From assembly GCA_016699575.1 (NCBI GenBank), contig CP064979.1, positions 2,976,001-3,040,000 on the forward strand: DNA of 64,000 nucleotides, in the 5' to 3' direction. Of the stretch, positions 33,503 to 45,852 are shown piece by piece. Source of the DNA: Flavobacteriales bacterium (lineage in GTDB: Bacteria > Bacteroidota > Bacteroidia > Flavobacteriales_F > PHOS-HE28). Position 1 is the stretch's first letter; each line of letters starts with the position of its first letter. The notes beneath the pieces were generated by a model. That model saw only the letters and a program-made list of their open reading frames with translations, was not told where the DNA came from and did not search any database. Both the position numbers and the translations under genes were made by a program.

Positions 33503-36237
33503 CAGGCCATGCAGAACCGGCAATACGAACTCTTCGGGTCGTGCGTGAAAGGCACCGCGGTGTCGAGGATGCTGCTGGCGATACCAGTGAAAGTCTCTGC
33601 CAGTGTTGCGACATGCGCTCGGCCGATGTTGGCATCACCGTTTATCCGCAGGTCGGAACGGTCGTGCAGGGAGGGTTTGCGCAACGCGACCAGCCCTGCG
33701 TTCAACTGGCTCAGACCCGGATCGGCCACCAGTTTCATCAGGGCATAGGCCGCAAGTTGAAGTGCCTTCTCTTTCGGTTTGCCCGAGGTCGGTAATTCCA
33801 GGACCAGGTCGCTCTCTTTCACGGATCCGGTCTTCACGTCCACGATCCGGTGCACGCCGTTCCTGAGCTCCGTGCGGTCCAAACGCCCGTGGAGAGCAAA
33901 GGGGACACCAAGCGTGGCCCGTCCGTCAGGAACCTCGATGTTCAGCTGTTCCTCCAACGACAGGATGGTGATGGATGTGCCATTGTCGATGGAACCAGCA
34001 TCGTTGAGCAAACATCGCTCGATCGCGTTCCGGGCCATGTCCCATTGCAGATGGGCGTGGCCCTTGGCGGGATCGATGTGCGGAGCTTCCGCCAAAATGC
34101 GTGCTACCAACACCGGCCCGGCTTGCTGCGCTGCCTCACGCAGGTATTGCGCCGCCAGCGGCTTGCCTATCGTAGGCGCCAGCAGCATTTCAAGGGTCTT
34201 GTGGACCGCAGTGCCCATGACGTCGCTTCCAACGTCGTTGGTGAACACCTCCGGTTCGCGCAACCCGATCACGTGCTTGAAGTAGAAATCCAGCGGGCAC
34301 CGCAGGAACGTGCCGATGGCGCTTGGCGAAAGGCCTATCGCCAAGCGCTCATGCAACAGCGCGATCATCGTTGCGCTCTTTTCCACGACCAGGAGAGCCT
34401 CTGGTCGCTGCCGCGCAGGGACTTGGTAGGACCCTTGCTCGAATTGCGTGAGGCTGCTCTTCAGCGACGATCTAAGTTGATGGATGTACCGTGTTTCGCC
34501 CGCTTCGCCGCCCGGACCGGCCGTTGAGCGGATCAAATGCACCTCGCGGGCACGCTGCACCGCGCGATGGAACGTGTAGGCTTGAAGCGCATCAGCATCC
34601 GAGGGCAGGGACATCTTCCGCATCAACCGGATATCGAACGGGATGAACGACCGGTCCACGCTTGGGGGCGGCAACGTGCCTTCGTTGCAGGACAGGATGA
34701 TCAGGCGCTCGTGATCGACCGCGCGGGTGTCGAGCATGCCCATGATCTGCAGGCCTTGCAACGGCTCGCCCGTGAAGGGGATGCGCTGCTCCCGGGCCAT
34801 GCGTGCGAAGAGCCGGTAGAAGGTATCACCATCCGTATGGATGGCAATGCGACCGAGTTCGTTGGCAAGCTGTTCCAGCATTCGCGCGGCGCGGAAGAGC
34901 TGCTCCCGCTCGAACGGACCGTGTGCGCCATCGGCGAGCGCAAGGCTGATCAATGAACTGTATCCTGCGCGTTCCGTTGCGCTGCGCCCGGTTGCGCGCA
35001 GCGCGCTGAGCAAGGCCTCGCCAACGGCATCGCCGGACCATGCGGCGGAGAGCGTGGCTGGCGATAACCAACTTTGCGTGAACAGATGCGGACGAAGCTC
35101 CGAACGCAGCACAATGCTCCTGGCCAACGCCGGTGCCAACAAGGGGTGTTCGAGCAAAGCGTGCATATCCTCGGCCCGGACCCGGCCGCCTGCGTTCCAT
35201 GTTGTACGGAGCTTGAAGAACGCCTCCAGCAACCCGAAAACCGGGAGCTTGCTCAGGCGCAGGCCCATGGTGATGTTGAGCGGGCCGATGTCAGCGGGCA
35301 GATGTTCCAGCAAGGGCAGGAGCAAACCCTCGTCAGTAAGGACCACCGCGGTTTTCGCACGCTCTGCCGCGCTCAGTTCGGACAGGAGGCGCCCGGCGTG
35401 GATGCACTCGGCGATGGGCGTGGGCACTTCAGCGATCCGCAGTTGCCGTACGATCGTGCGCAGGTGATCTCCCATCGGGACCAGGCCGGTTCCGTGCCGA
35501 GCGACCACACGGCGCAGTGAACGTCCCGCCTCCTGGTCATCCTCGCCCATGTACGACAAGTCCCCGTCGAAGCATAAGCGGGCGATATCCGCTCTCTGCA
35601 AGGATGAGAGCACGCTGTGCTGGGCCGGTGTCATGGCATTCAGGCCCACGAACCACAGCGCCTTCCACGGCGATGATGCTCCCTTGGCGAGGTTCTCCGC
35701 AGCTTCCCGCGCTACCATTCCCGTGGTCCCGGCCTTCACTGCCTTGAGGTTCTCCTTGAAGCGGTGGTGGAGGTCGCGCTGCTTCAACCACCGGTCAAGC
35801 AAGCGCGACTGGGACGGGCTCATTCCTGGTCGATCGAAGGACCATTGCTCTATCCCCTCCACTTGTCGCAGGTCGACGTAGAACGCCTCCACATCCAGCA
35901 GGTCCGATTCGATGGCGTTGATGTCCGATAGGATGATGGGTGCCCGGTCCAGGAAGGCATGCAGATCCTCGGATGCCCGGTCTTCTTCGGTCTGGGCACT
36001 GCGCAGTGCGAACAGGGCTTCGATGTCATGGACGGGCCGCGCTCCTGAAAGCCGCTCGCAGAGCGTTTCCCAGGACAGGATCTCAGGGCTCCAAAGGGCA
36101 CCGCCGTTCAACGCCGCCAAGTGCTTGCGCAGGTGAAGGCCCGAACGCGAGCTCGGCATCACCACTGCGACATCGCACAGCGCCGGGCCGTGCTCTGCGA
36201 GCATCAGCTCCGCTACGGTGCGCAGGAAGGGCTCCAC
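33502..36237 (-). CDS. addB: AddB-like PD-(D/E)XK nuclease, recombination subunit
   Basis: About 911 residues. The N-terminal 500 residues are a divergent helicase-like fold (VVMPSSRSGLHLRKHL start motif). The C-terminal part is a PD-(D/E)XK nuclease: HRIVDVKTGSVKESD with the downstream ALQLAAYALM. A cysteine set is present, LRCPLDFYF before the nuclease and YCRFC at the very end, which could hold an iron-sulfur cluster as in AddB. The start is a GTG at 36237, since family members begin with a motif like MxxFLxxVAE; an open frame continues upstream to 36447. It should pair with the AddA-like protein at 39174. Confidence 0.8.
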   Translation of the reverse strand: MEPFLRTVAELMLAEHGPALCDVAVVMPSSRSGLHLRKHLAALNGGALWSPEILSWETLCERLSGARPVHDIEALFALRSAQTEEDRASEDLHAFLDRAPIILSDINAIESDLLDVEAFYVDLRQVEGIEQWSFDRPGMSPSQSRLLDRWLKQRDLHHRFKENLKAVKAGTTGMVAREAAENLAKGASSPWKALWFVGLNAMTPAQHSVLSSLQRADIARLCFDGDLSYMGEDDQEAGRSLRRVVARHGTGLVPMGDHLRTIVRQLRIAEVPTPIAECIHAGRLLSELSAAERAKTAVVLTDEGLLLPLLEHLPADIGPLNITMGLRLSKLPVFGLLEAFFKLRTTWNAGGRVRAEDMHALLEHPLLAPALARSIVLRSELRPHLFTQSWLSPATLSAAWSGDAVGEALLSALRATGRSATERAGYSSLISLALADGAHGPFEREQLFRAARMLEQLANELGRIAIHTDGDTFYRLFARMAREQRIPFTGEPLQGLQIMGMLDTRAVDHERLIILSCNEGTLPPPSVDRSFIPFDIRLMRKMSLPSDADALQAYTFHRAVQRAREVHLIRSTAGPGGEAGETRYIHQLRSSLKSSLTQFEQGSYQVPARQRPEALLVVEKSATMIALLHERLAIGLSPSAIGTFLRCPLDFYFKHVIGLREPEVFTNDVGSDVMGTAVHKTLEMLLAPTIGKPLAAQYLREAAQQAGPVLVARILAEAPHIDPAKGHAHLQWDMARNAIERCLLNDAGSIDNGTSITILSLEEQLNIEVPDGRATLGVPFALHGRLDRTELRNGVHRIVDVKTGSVKESDLVLELPTSGKPKEKALQLAAYALMKLVADPGLSQLNAGLVALRKPSLHDRSDLRINGDANIGRAHVATLAETFTGIASSILDTAVPFTHDPKSSYCRFCMA

Positions 36238-36255
36238 GGCGACAAGATAGAAGCG

Positions 36256-36263
36256 CACCTTTG
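36256..36263 (+). promoter_or_regulatory. -7-like box (CACCTTTG) for the small plus-strand gene
   Basis: One mismatch to TAnnTTTG, 4 nt before the GTG start at 36268. The same octamer with the same spacing precedes the response regulator gene. On the other strand TATCTTGT (36242-36249) lies 4 nt before the addB GTG. Confidence 0.4.
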
Positions 36264-36267
36264 GGCC

Positions 36268-36534
36268 GTGGAGCAGCCGGTCTATCGTCGTTCGGCGAAC
36301 GGGAGGAACTTCTACAGGATACTGTCCGGGACGGCGTTCACGGAGGTGCAACTGATCGGGAGCCGGTCCATTGTGCATGACGTGGTGGCGGCCACCTACC
36401 CCGAACGCGTGCTCATTGCCGATATGGTGGCCATGACCGACGGGCACTTCCTGCCGTGCACCCCGGCCGAGTTCGACGAGGCGATGGGACGGTCCGGGGG
36501 CTCTGACCTGTTCAGACCGGCCGACAATAGGTAG
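36268..36534 (+). CDS. small soluble protein of unknown function
   Basis: 88 residues starting with GTG, divergent from addB with 30 nt between starts. It begins EQPVYRRSANGRNFYRIL, continues with alternating hydrophobic residues (ERVLIADMVAMT), and ends in an acidic then basic tail. No family recognised. The family-like central part begins at this GTG; the frame is open upstream but overlaps addB. Confidence 0.6.
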   Translation: MEQPVYRRSANGRNFYRILSGTAFTEVQLIGSRSIVHDVVAATYPERVLIADMVAMTDGHFLPCTPAEFDEAMGRSGGSDLFRPADNR

Positions 36535-36568
36535 AGCCCGGGCGTCGCGGTTCCGGTCGGTTGCGTCC

Positions 36569-36576
36569 TACCTTTT
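36569..36576 (+). promoter_or_regulatory. -7-like box (TACCTTTT)
   Basis: One mismatch to TAnnTTTG, 12 nt before the ATG at 36589. Confidence 0.4.
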
Positions 36577-36588
36577 GCGAGCCGTTCC

Positions 36589-38718
36589 ATGAAGTTGCGA
36601 TCGATCATAGGAGCCTTGGCAGGTGCGCTTTGCCTTCAAGCGGGCGCAACCCACATCCTCGGTGGGGAGATGTTCTATGCCCACTTGGGGAACGACGACT
36701 ACGAGGTGACCTTGGTGATGTACCGTGACTGCGGGCCGGGCAACGTTAACGGCACCGGGTTCGATGCCTCTGCTGAGCTTGCAGTGTACGATGCCAATGG
36801 CAGCTGGCTGTTCAGCGAGTTCCCGCAATTCACGGCTCCCATCCTCGTGCCGGTTCAATTGAACAACCCTTGCCTGCTGGTATTACCGGTGATGTGCGTT
36901 GAAGCCGCGGAGTATGTGGTGGTCATGAACCTTCCGCCGATCCCCGGTGGCTATCATATCACCTATCAGCGCTGCTGCCGCACTCCCACGATCCTCAATC
37001 TTCAGACGCCCGACCAATACGGCATCGCCTGCGCAGTTCACGTGCCCGATGCGAACCAATCGGGCTACAACAGTTCCCCGCAGTTCAACCTGTTACCGCC
37101 CATCGCGTTGTGCAGCAACGATCCCTTCGCGTTCGACCATGGTGCCACAGACCCCGATGGTGATTCACTATCGTTCGAACTGGTGACACCTTGGAACGGC
37201 GGTTCGCAGTTCGATCCCATGCCTTCGCCGCCGGACGCGCCGCCGTTCGTGGACGTGCCATGGGAATTCGGGTTCAGCGCAGCGAACGCCATGAACACGG
37301 CTCCACCGCTCACCATCGACCCGCTGACCGGGGCATTGAGCGTGCTCCCCACCTCGCTTGGCCAGTACGTGATCTGTGTCCGTGTACAAGAGTTCCGCAA
37401 CGGGGTGTTGCTCACCGCGATACGGCGCGACTTCCGTTTCGAGGTAGTGCCTTGCCAGTTGGCGGTGGTGAGCGCGATCCAGCAGCAGGTGTCCACATGC
37501 GATGGTCTCACCGTCGACTTCGACAACCAGAGCGTGAACGGAAGCAGTTACTGGTGGGATTTCGGCGACCCCAATGCGGGCAACGACACATCGGACCTCG
37601 CAACACCGGCCTGGACCTATGCCGATAGCGGCACGTACACGGTGACGCTGATCACGCAACCGGGCTGGCCTTGCGCGGACACGGCCACCTCCGTGTTCGA
37701 GGTTTACTTACCCATCGCTCCAGCGTTCGCTGCACCGGACCCGCTGTGCTTGCACGCACTGCCAGTGCAGTTGGATGCCACCGGCGTCTTCGGCAACAAC
37801 GCGCAGATCGGATGGGACCTGGGTCCGAACGGGGCTGTACCTCTTATGACCGGCGACCCCGTCATGGCCGATTTCACCGCACCCGGGAACCACGCGGTTG
37901 AACTAACGATCACTGATCACGGATGCACGGAGTCCTACACGGATACCGTGCGGTTGTACCCGGCGCCAACGGCCGTTTTCACGCCGGACACCTCGGGATG
38001 CGTGCCACTGCCGGTGCAGTTCGGTAACCAGAGCACCGCTTGGACACCCATGCAATACCGGTGGGAGTTCGGCGATGGAACGACATCCGCACAAGCCGCG
38101 CCGCTTTACACCTACCAAGTGGACGGTTCGTATGATGTGAAGCTCACGGTGATGACCACCAGTGGTTGTGTGGACACCGTTGAGGCTTTCCATCCCAACG
38201 CGGTGCGCGGTTACCCGCAACCCGTTGCAGGTTTCTCCGTGCATCCTCCCACAGTGAACGTCATGGACCCGGTGGTGCTCATCACCGATCAGAGCCAGGA
38301 GGCGCAGACCTGGACCTATTGGATCGATGGTGAACAGGTCACCGATCCGACCTTCCTATGGAGCTTCAGCGATGCCGGCGAGTACACCGTCGTGCAGGAA
38401 GTGGGCACATCGAACACTTGTGTGGACCGCACGGAACTGACAGTGATCGTGCGCGACCACCTCTTCTACGCGCCCAACGCGTTCACCCCGGACGGTGATG
38501 GCGTGAACGACGTGTTCTGGCCGCGCGTGGTCGGTGCGGGCTCTTACGACCTGCGCGTGTTCGACCGCTGGGGTTCCGTCATCTTCAGCACGGGCAGCAC
38601 GGAACAAGGCTGGGACGGGGCAGGGCTTCCGCCCGAGGTCTATTCGTACAAGGCCACCATCACCGACAAGGGCGGCAAGCACCGCGAGTATTTCGGCAGC
38701 GTGACGTTGGTGCGCTGA
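36589..38718 (+). CDS. PKD-repeat surface protein with T9SS type B (gliding motility) sorting domain
   Basis: 709 residues. Signal peptide about 1-21 (ending GAT). The N-terminal part (about 22-290) is a beta-rich region with the HILGGEMFY start seen in many Bacteroidota surface proteins. It is followed by three or so PKD domains (YWWDFGDPNAGN, YRWEFGDGTTSAQAAPLYTY). The end (about 630-709) is a gliding-motility-associated C-terminal domain: NAFTPDGDGVNDVF, DRWGSVIFST, GWDGAG and the YSYKATITDKGGK end. It is probably a cell-surface adhesin. It separates the addB and elaA-addA genes. Confidence 0.9.
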   Translation: MKLRSIIGALAGALCLQAGATHILGGEMFYAHLGNDDYEVTLVMYRDCGPGNVNGTGFDASAELAVYDANGSWLFSEFPQFTAPILVPVQLNNPCLLVLPVMCVEAAEYVVVMNLPPIPGGYHITYQRCCRTPTILNLQTPDQYGIACAVHVPDANQSGYNSSPQFNLLPPIALCSNDPFAFDHGATDPDGDSLSFELVTPWNGGSQFDPMPSPPDAPPFVDVPWEFGFSAANAMNTAPPLTIDPLTGALSVLPTSLGQYVICVRVQEFRNGVLLTAIRRDFRFEVVPCQLAVVSAIQQQVSTCDGLTVDFDNQSVNGSSYWWDFGDPNAGNDTSDLATPAWTYADSGTYTVTLITQPGWPCADTATSVFEVYLPIAPAFAAPDPLCLHALPVQLDATGVFGNNAQIGWDLGPNGAVPLMTGDPVMADFTAPGNHAVELTITDHGCTESYTDTVRLYPAPTAVFTPDTSGCVPLPVQFGNQSTAWTPMQYRWEFGDGTTSAQAAPLYTYQVDGSYDVKLTVMTTSGCVDTVEAFHPNAVRGYPQPVAGFSVHPPTVNVMDPVVLITDQSQEAQTWTYWIDGEQVTDPTFLWSFSDAGEYTVVQEVGTSNTCVDRTELTVIVRDHLFYAPNAFTPDGDGVNDVFWPRVVGAGSYDLRVFDRWGSVIFSTGSTEQGWDGAGLPPEVYSYKATITDKGGKHREYFGSVTLVR

Positions 38719-38721
38719 TCA

Positions 38722-39171
38722 TCAGGCATCGAGCACCATGTCGATGTGCATGATACCGTCCCAATCGTAGGGCGCGCTTACCGTGCGGTAGCCCAGGCGT
38801 TGATAGAACCGCTCCAAGTACTCCTGTGCCGCGATATGGTTCGCGTGCGATCCGTGGATATCCTCCAACACCTTGAAGCACGCACGCATGAGCGCTACGG
38901 CCTCACCGGTGCCGCGCATCCGCGGATGCACCACCACGCGGCCGATGTGAGCAGCGCCTTCGCCGTGCTTGGGCAGCACGCGGGCGTAGGCCATCAACGC
39001 GCCTTGGCTGTCGAGACCGAGCACATGCCAGGCATCGGTGTCCTGCCCGTCCACTTCGGCATAGGCGCATTGCTGTTCCACCACGAAGACATCCACGCGC
39101 AGCTTCAGGATGGCATGCAACTGCGCAGTGGACAAGTCGCGGAAGTGGGAATGGGAGAACCGCAGGCTCAT
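38722..39171 (-). CDS. elaA: ElaA-type GNAT acetyltransferase
   Basis: 149 residues of the GNAT fold. The ElaA-type start FRDLSTAQLHAILKLRVDVFVVEQQCAY is followed by the acetyl-CoA-binding region (IGRVVVHPRMRGTGEAVAL, about 93-111). The substrate is unknown. It begins 2 nt after the addA stop and is probably cotranscribed with it. Confidence 0.88.
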   Translation of the reverse strand: MSLRFSHSHFRDLSTAQLHAILKLRVDVFVVEQQCAYAEVDGQDTDAWHVLGLDSQGALMAYARVLPKHGEGAAHIGRVVVHPRMRGTGEAVALMRACFKVLEDIHGSHANHIAAQEYLERFYQRLGYRTVSAPYDWDGIMHIDMVLDA

Positions 39172-39173
39172 GC

Positions 39174-42100
39174 TTACGTGCCAACGCGCTCCAGTTGGCC
39201 GCTTTCCAGGTAGAACAAATGGCCATCGAGGACGGTTTCCCCGGCTTCGCGCAGCACCTGCATGTAAGTAAGGACCTGCTTGCGGTGGCCGTGCCGGGGT
39301 GCACCGGTCTTCAGGTCCAGCACGCGGATGCCCTGCGGTGTGAACGCCAGCCGGTCGGGGCGCACAGTGTGTCCATCAGCAGTGATGAGCGCCACCTCTG
39401 AGCGCACCTCGTTGGTTCCGTCGAACCACGGCGCGAGCGCAGCGCTCGACAACGCCGGTGAAAGTTGCGCCAGAGCGGCTTCCTGCTCGCTTGCGGGAAG
39501 AAGGCCTTGCCGAACTGCGCCTTCCACAATGCTCGGCAAGTCCTGCGCTGTGGTTGTGCGCGCCACGATCTCGTGCAGTGCATTGCCGCGCGACCGGAAC
39601 GGGTCGGGGTTGGCGGGATCCCATTCCTGGGGTGCTTCCATGCGCAGCAGCATTGGCGGTCGCCGTGCCGAGGTGTCGATGCCGACCAACGCTTGTGCGG
39701 TGGACGATGCGGTTCGTGCGATCTGCTTCGAGCGCTCGCCACTGATGTACTTGCCATCCGCCACGCCTTGTGCCTCCACATGTGCAATGACGCGCTGCGT
39801 GAGTTCGCCGCTCGCCGGGTCGAGCAGCAAGTAGAGACGTTCCTCGGCGCGTGTGCATGCCACGTAGAGCATGTTCAACTTGTCCAAGGCTTGCTCCTCT
39901 TGTTCTTCGGTTGCTTCGGGCACATCGGCTTCGGTCAGCTCCTTGGTCAACGCCACCAGCGCTTGCGGTCGCTGCGGTGCCACAGTGCCCGGGTTCATCC
40001 AGATGAGGTCTTCGCGCCGACCGCCCTTCCGCTCGGTGTAGGGCAGGATCACCACAGGGTATTCCAAGCCCTTCGACTTGTGCACCGTTACGATGCTGAT
40101 GGCCGTTGGCGAAGGCGGTATTTCCACGACACCCGTGCTGCCCGTGCGCTCCCAGTGCTCCAGGAACCCGAGCGCATCATCGCCGTGCTGCACACTGAAG
40201 GCATGCGCTTGGTCCAGCAGGAAGAGCACATGGGCATCGTTGGTGTGGTCCAGGCCGGCGGTGCGGGCCAGGGCCATGAGCAGTGGTCGTAGTCCCTTGT
40301 CCGCGCCGGTGAGCTGGGCCGCTTCGTCGAACCGGTCCATGGGGGCCAGCGGGTCTTCCGTGTCTTCGACTTCCCAAGTGAGGGGGCCTTTCTGCGTGTT
40401 GCCGTGGATGAGCGCCAGCGCTTGAATGGCGCGCATACCGGCCGTCGGATCCAATAGCGTAACGTAGCGCAACAGGTCGATGAGCAGGGTAGTGGCCTTA
40501 TCCGCACCCAGTCGCATGGCATCGGCGCTGGTCACTTCATGCCCTGCGCCCGAAAGCCATGTGGCGATGCGCGCACCTTGGCTGTGCGCTTGCACGAGCA
40601 CGGCGATATCGCCCGGCGCGAAACCGTCCCCCAACGCTTGCTGCACGCTCTCCAATAGGAACTGTTTTTCCACTCCGTCCTCGTTCACGCTCTGTTCCTC
40701 TTTCGAGGTGATGCGCACGTGAACCAGACCGGTCTGCTCGTTCTTCACGCGTTGCTCCTGTCCGGCATAGGCAATGGCCAGTTGCGGCGGTAGTCCCTGC
40801 GCCAAGTGCGCGAAGAGCGCGTTGTTGAACTCCACCACGGTGCGCGTGCTGCGGTAGTTGAAGGGCAACGGTTCGGGCTCTTTGCTGGCCAGCACCAGGG
40901 CGTTCTCCCGCGCGGCGCCATCAGGGAAACCATCCCTATCGTGCAAGCGCGGCAGTGCCATGAACTGGCGCACATCGCCGTTGCGCCACCGGTAGATGGC
41001 CTGCTTGGCATCGCCCACGATGAGCGCGCTGCCGTTGTTGCCGAGCGCGTTCTCCACGAGCGGCAGCAAGCTGGTCCATTGCAGGCGGCTGGTGTCCTGG
41101 AACTCGTCGATCAGGTAGTGCAGGTAGCGTTCGCCAATGCGCTCGTGGATGAAGCTCGCGTGTTCCTCGCGCACCAGTTCGGCCACTTTGCGTGTGAGGT
41201 CGCTGAAGAAAGCCACGCCGTCTTCCTGTTTCGCGGCGTCGAGGTGCTCATCGAGTGCTTGCAACGCGGCCGTGGGCATCAGCTTGCCAAGCACGGCTGC
41301 CGAAACGATGAACCGTTTCCCGTTGGTAGCATGCTCCGCTTCCGCGCTTTGCACAATGCTCAGCACCCCGGGCGCCAACGCGTTCACGCGCGCGGCTTTC
41401 GGCTTGGGCACTTTGCTGCCCGCGAGCTTTCCCACCTCCAGTCCCTGCTTGCGCGAGGGCGGCAGTGGTGCGAAGTCCTCCTGTGGAAAGCGCGCGACTT
41501 TCCGGAACCAGCTCAGCACGCCCTTGTCGCCGAAGGCCAGGTTCCCCGCGCCCAGGTCGTTGTCCGCGCAGAACGCCAGGCCCTGCTTGCCGAATGCCCG
41601 CATGCGCTGTGTATGGGCCTTGCACCATGTGCGCAGATCGTTGGCCAATGCGATCGCATCCTCAGGGCGTTGATCACGCAAGGCCTGCAATGGCCCCACC
41701 GCACTTTCCTTGATCAGTTCCTTGGCCAGTGCGTGCAGCGGTTTCCGCGCGTTCCAATCCTGCTCGTCCTCGAGCAATTGGCGGCATGTCTCCGTAAGCA
41801 CCTTGCGCAGCCAATCGTCTTCCACGGCTGCTTCCAGCAGGCGGTCCACGGCCGCTTGCAGGTAGTAGTCCTCCTCGGTGGTCATCTCCAGATCGTTGTC
41901 CAACCGCAGGTCGCGGGCGAAGGGCCGCGTGATGCGCCGCGTGAACGCATCGATGGTGCTGATGGCCAGCTGCGACCAGTGGTGGAGCATGTGGTGGTGC
42001 ATGGTCTTCGCGCGCGCAGCCAATTCATCATCGGAAAGGCCGGTGCGTTGCAACAGGTCAGCGCGCACATCGGCCAGGCGGCCATCGGTGGTGTTGCCGT

Positions 42101-42308
42101 TGGCGAGGCCCTGCAGGTAGCTCAGCACCCGCTCCTTCATCTCGCCGGCCGCCCTGTTGGTGAAGGTGAGGGCAAGCACCCGGCGATAGGCGCCGGGATC
42201 GGGACTGCACAGGCAGGCACGCAGGTAGTGCTTTACCAGCGCATGGGTCTTGCCCGCGCCCGCGCTACTGCGCAGCACGAAGAAGCCGATCGGGGCACCT
42301 GCCGTCAT
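39174..42308 (-). CDS. addA: AddA-like UvrD-family helicase-nuclease
   Basis: 1044 residues. Walker A is SSAGAGKTHALVKHYL (about 14-28), motif Ia LTFTNRAAGEMKERV, motif II DEFQDTSRLQW, motif III VGDAKQAIYRWRNGD, and motif VI VACTRAEERLYLLL. The C-terminal nuclease domain carries PDRLAF and VLDLKTGAP followed by KQVLTYMQVL, the RecB/AddA-type nuclease. With AddB it should process double-strand ends for recombination. The ATG at 42308 is preferred to an upstream TTG. TACCTTGT lies just before it, like the TATCTTGT before addB. Confidence 0.85.
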   Translation of the reverse strand: MTAGAPIGFFVLRSSAGAGKTHALVKHYLRACLCSPDPGAYRRVLALTFTNRAAGEMKERVLSYLQGLANGNTTDGRLADVRADLLQRTGLSDDELAARAKTMHHHMLHHWSQLAISTIDAFTRRITRPFARDLRLDNDLEMTTEEDYYLQAAVDRLLEAAVEDDWLRKVLTETCRQLLEDEQDWNARKPLHALAKELIKESAVGPLQALRDQRPEDAIALANDLRTWCKAHTQRMRAFGKQGLAFCADNDLGAGNLAFGDKGVLSWFRKVARFPQEDFAPLPPSRKQGLEVGKLAGSKVPKPKAARVNALAPGVLSIVQSAEAEHATNGKRFIVSAAVLGKLMPTAALQALDEHLDAAKQEDGVAFFSDLTRKVAELVREEHASFIHERIGERYLHYLIDEFQDTSRLQWTSLLPLVENALGNNGSALIVGDAKQAIYRWRNGDVRQFMALPRLHDRDGFPDGAARENALVLASKEPEPLPFNYRSTRTVVEFNNALFAHLAQGLPPQLAIAYAGQEQRVKNEQTGLVHVRITSKEEQSVNEDGVEKQFLLESVQQALGDGFAPGDIAVLVQAHSQGARIATWLSGAGHEVTSADAMRLGADKATTLLIDLLRYVTLLDPTAGMRAIQALALIHGNTQKGPLTWEVEDTEDPLAPMDRFDEAAQLTGADKGLRPLLMALARTAGLDHTNDAHVLFLLDQAHAFSVQHGDDALGFLEHWERTGSTGVVEIPPSPTAISIVTVHKSKGLEYPVVILPYTERKGGRREDLIWMNPGTVAPQRPQALVALTKELTEADVPEATEEQEEQALDKLNMLYVACTRAEERLYLLLDPASGELTQRVIAHVEAQGVADGKYISGERSKQIARTASSTAQALVGIDTSARRPPMLLRMEAPQEWDPANPDPFRSRGNALHEIVARTTTAQDLPSIVEGAVRQGLLPASEQEAALAQLSPALSSAALAPWFDGTNEVRSEVALITADGHTVRPDRLAFTPQGIRVLDLKTGAPRHGHRKQVLTYMQVLREAGETVLDGHLFYLESGQLERVGT

Positions 42309-42356
42309 GGTGCACAAGGTAGAAGTCGATCAGCAGGCCGATGGGGAACGATCGCC

Positions 42357-42509
42357 TCAACGCAGCACGAAGCGGTGGTAGAGCACGCGCTCTTCGCGCA
42401 CCAACAGCAGCGTGTAGGTGCCCGCTGCTGCGCGCGACAGGTCGAAGGTGGAACGGGCGCCATCTTCCGGCAATCGTTCCAGTTCAGCCACCAGCTCCTT
42501 GTTGCTCAT
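42357..42509 (-). pseudogene. remnant of a T9SS type A sorting domain
   Basis: A 50-codon frame reading SNKELVAELERLPEDG... FDLSRAAAGTYTLLLVREERVLYHRFVLR in full, which has the second half of a T9SS type A tag (FDLS..AAGTY...V...RFVLR) but no signal peptide, no body and no PNPxxG motif. It looks like the last part of a lost secreted-protein gene. It could be a real short protein, but the exact ending typical of T9SS tags makes a remnant likelier. Confidence 0.5.
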
Positions 42510-42990
42510 GCGGCTCAGGTACGTGGGCTGATACGCCCGAGTGCGATGCCGCTTTGGAGCCGATAGGTGCCAACAGCGTAAGTGCAAAGTGCAACCCGCC
42601 GCCGGCCGGACCGTTCTTCAGGTATAGGTCAGGAGTTGATGCAGCAAGTACACCATCGCCCAGAACACTTCGCTGCCAACCTTAACTTGACACTTGAGTA
42701 CAATGTTGTGCACCTCAATTTTGAGTTTCATTTCCTTCGGAAAAACGTATGCGCAGTTTCAGGGCCGCCTTGTCGCCCAAAGGCACTTGTTAGGGTGTGC
42801 GGAACCCAAAGGCCCTCCAAAGGGCGCACAAGTACACAATGCCGTGGATGATTGTGAGCACCCGGGGCGGCTCGTGGATGAGCAGACCTGGATCCGATAC
42901 GTACGCGTGAAAAAGCCGCCATCCTCCTGACCTCCCTCACCCGTCCCCGCCCGCACCCCCTTCTATCTTCGCCGCCCCTACGACAAAACC
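42510..42990. other. 481-nt region without a recognisable gene
   Basis: It lies between the T9SS-tag remnant and gcvP. The middle (about 42640-42760) is lower in GC than its surroundings. No ORF with family similarity was found in six frames. The last part holds the gcvP promoter box at 42964-42971. Confidence 0.5.
42964..42971 (+). promoter_or_regulatory. -7 box (TATCTTCG) for gcvP
   Basis: TAnnTTCG, 19 nt before the gcvP ATG. Confidence 0.55.
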
Positions 42991-45849
<2,859 letters not shown>

Positions 45850-45852
45850 GCC

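Noticed and set aside
40806..42566. A 586-residue open frame opposite addA
   Set aside because: Antisense shadow. AddA has intact helicase motifs on the minus strand.
42640..42760. TTGACA...TACAAT as a sigma-70 type promoter before gcvP
   Set aside because: The spacing is far too short (about 6 nt) and Bacteroidota use a different promoter. The TATCTTCG box at 42964 is a better candidate.
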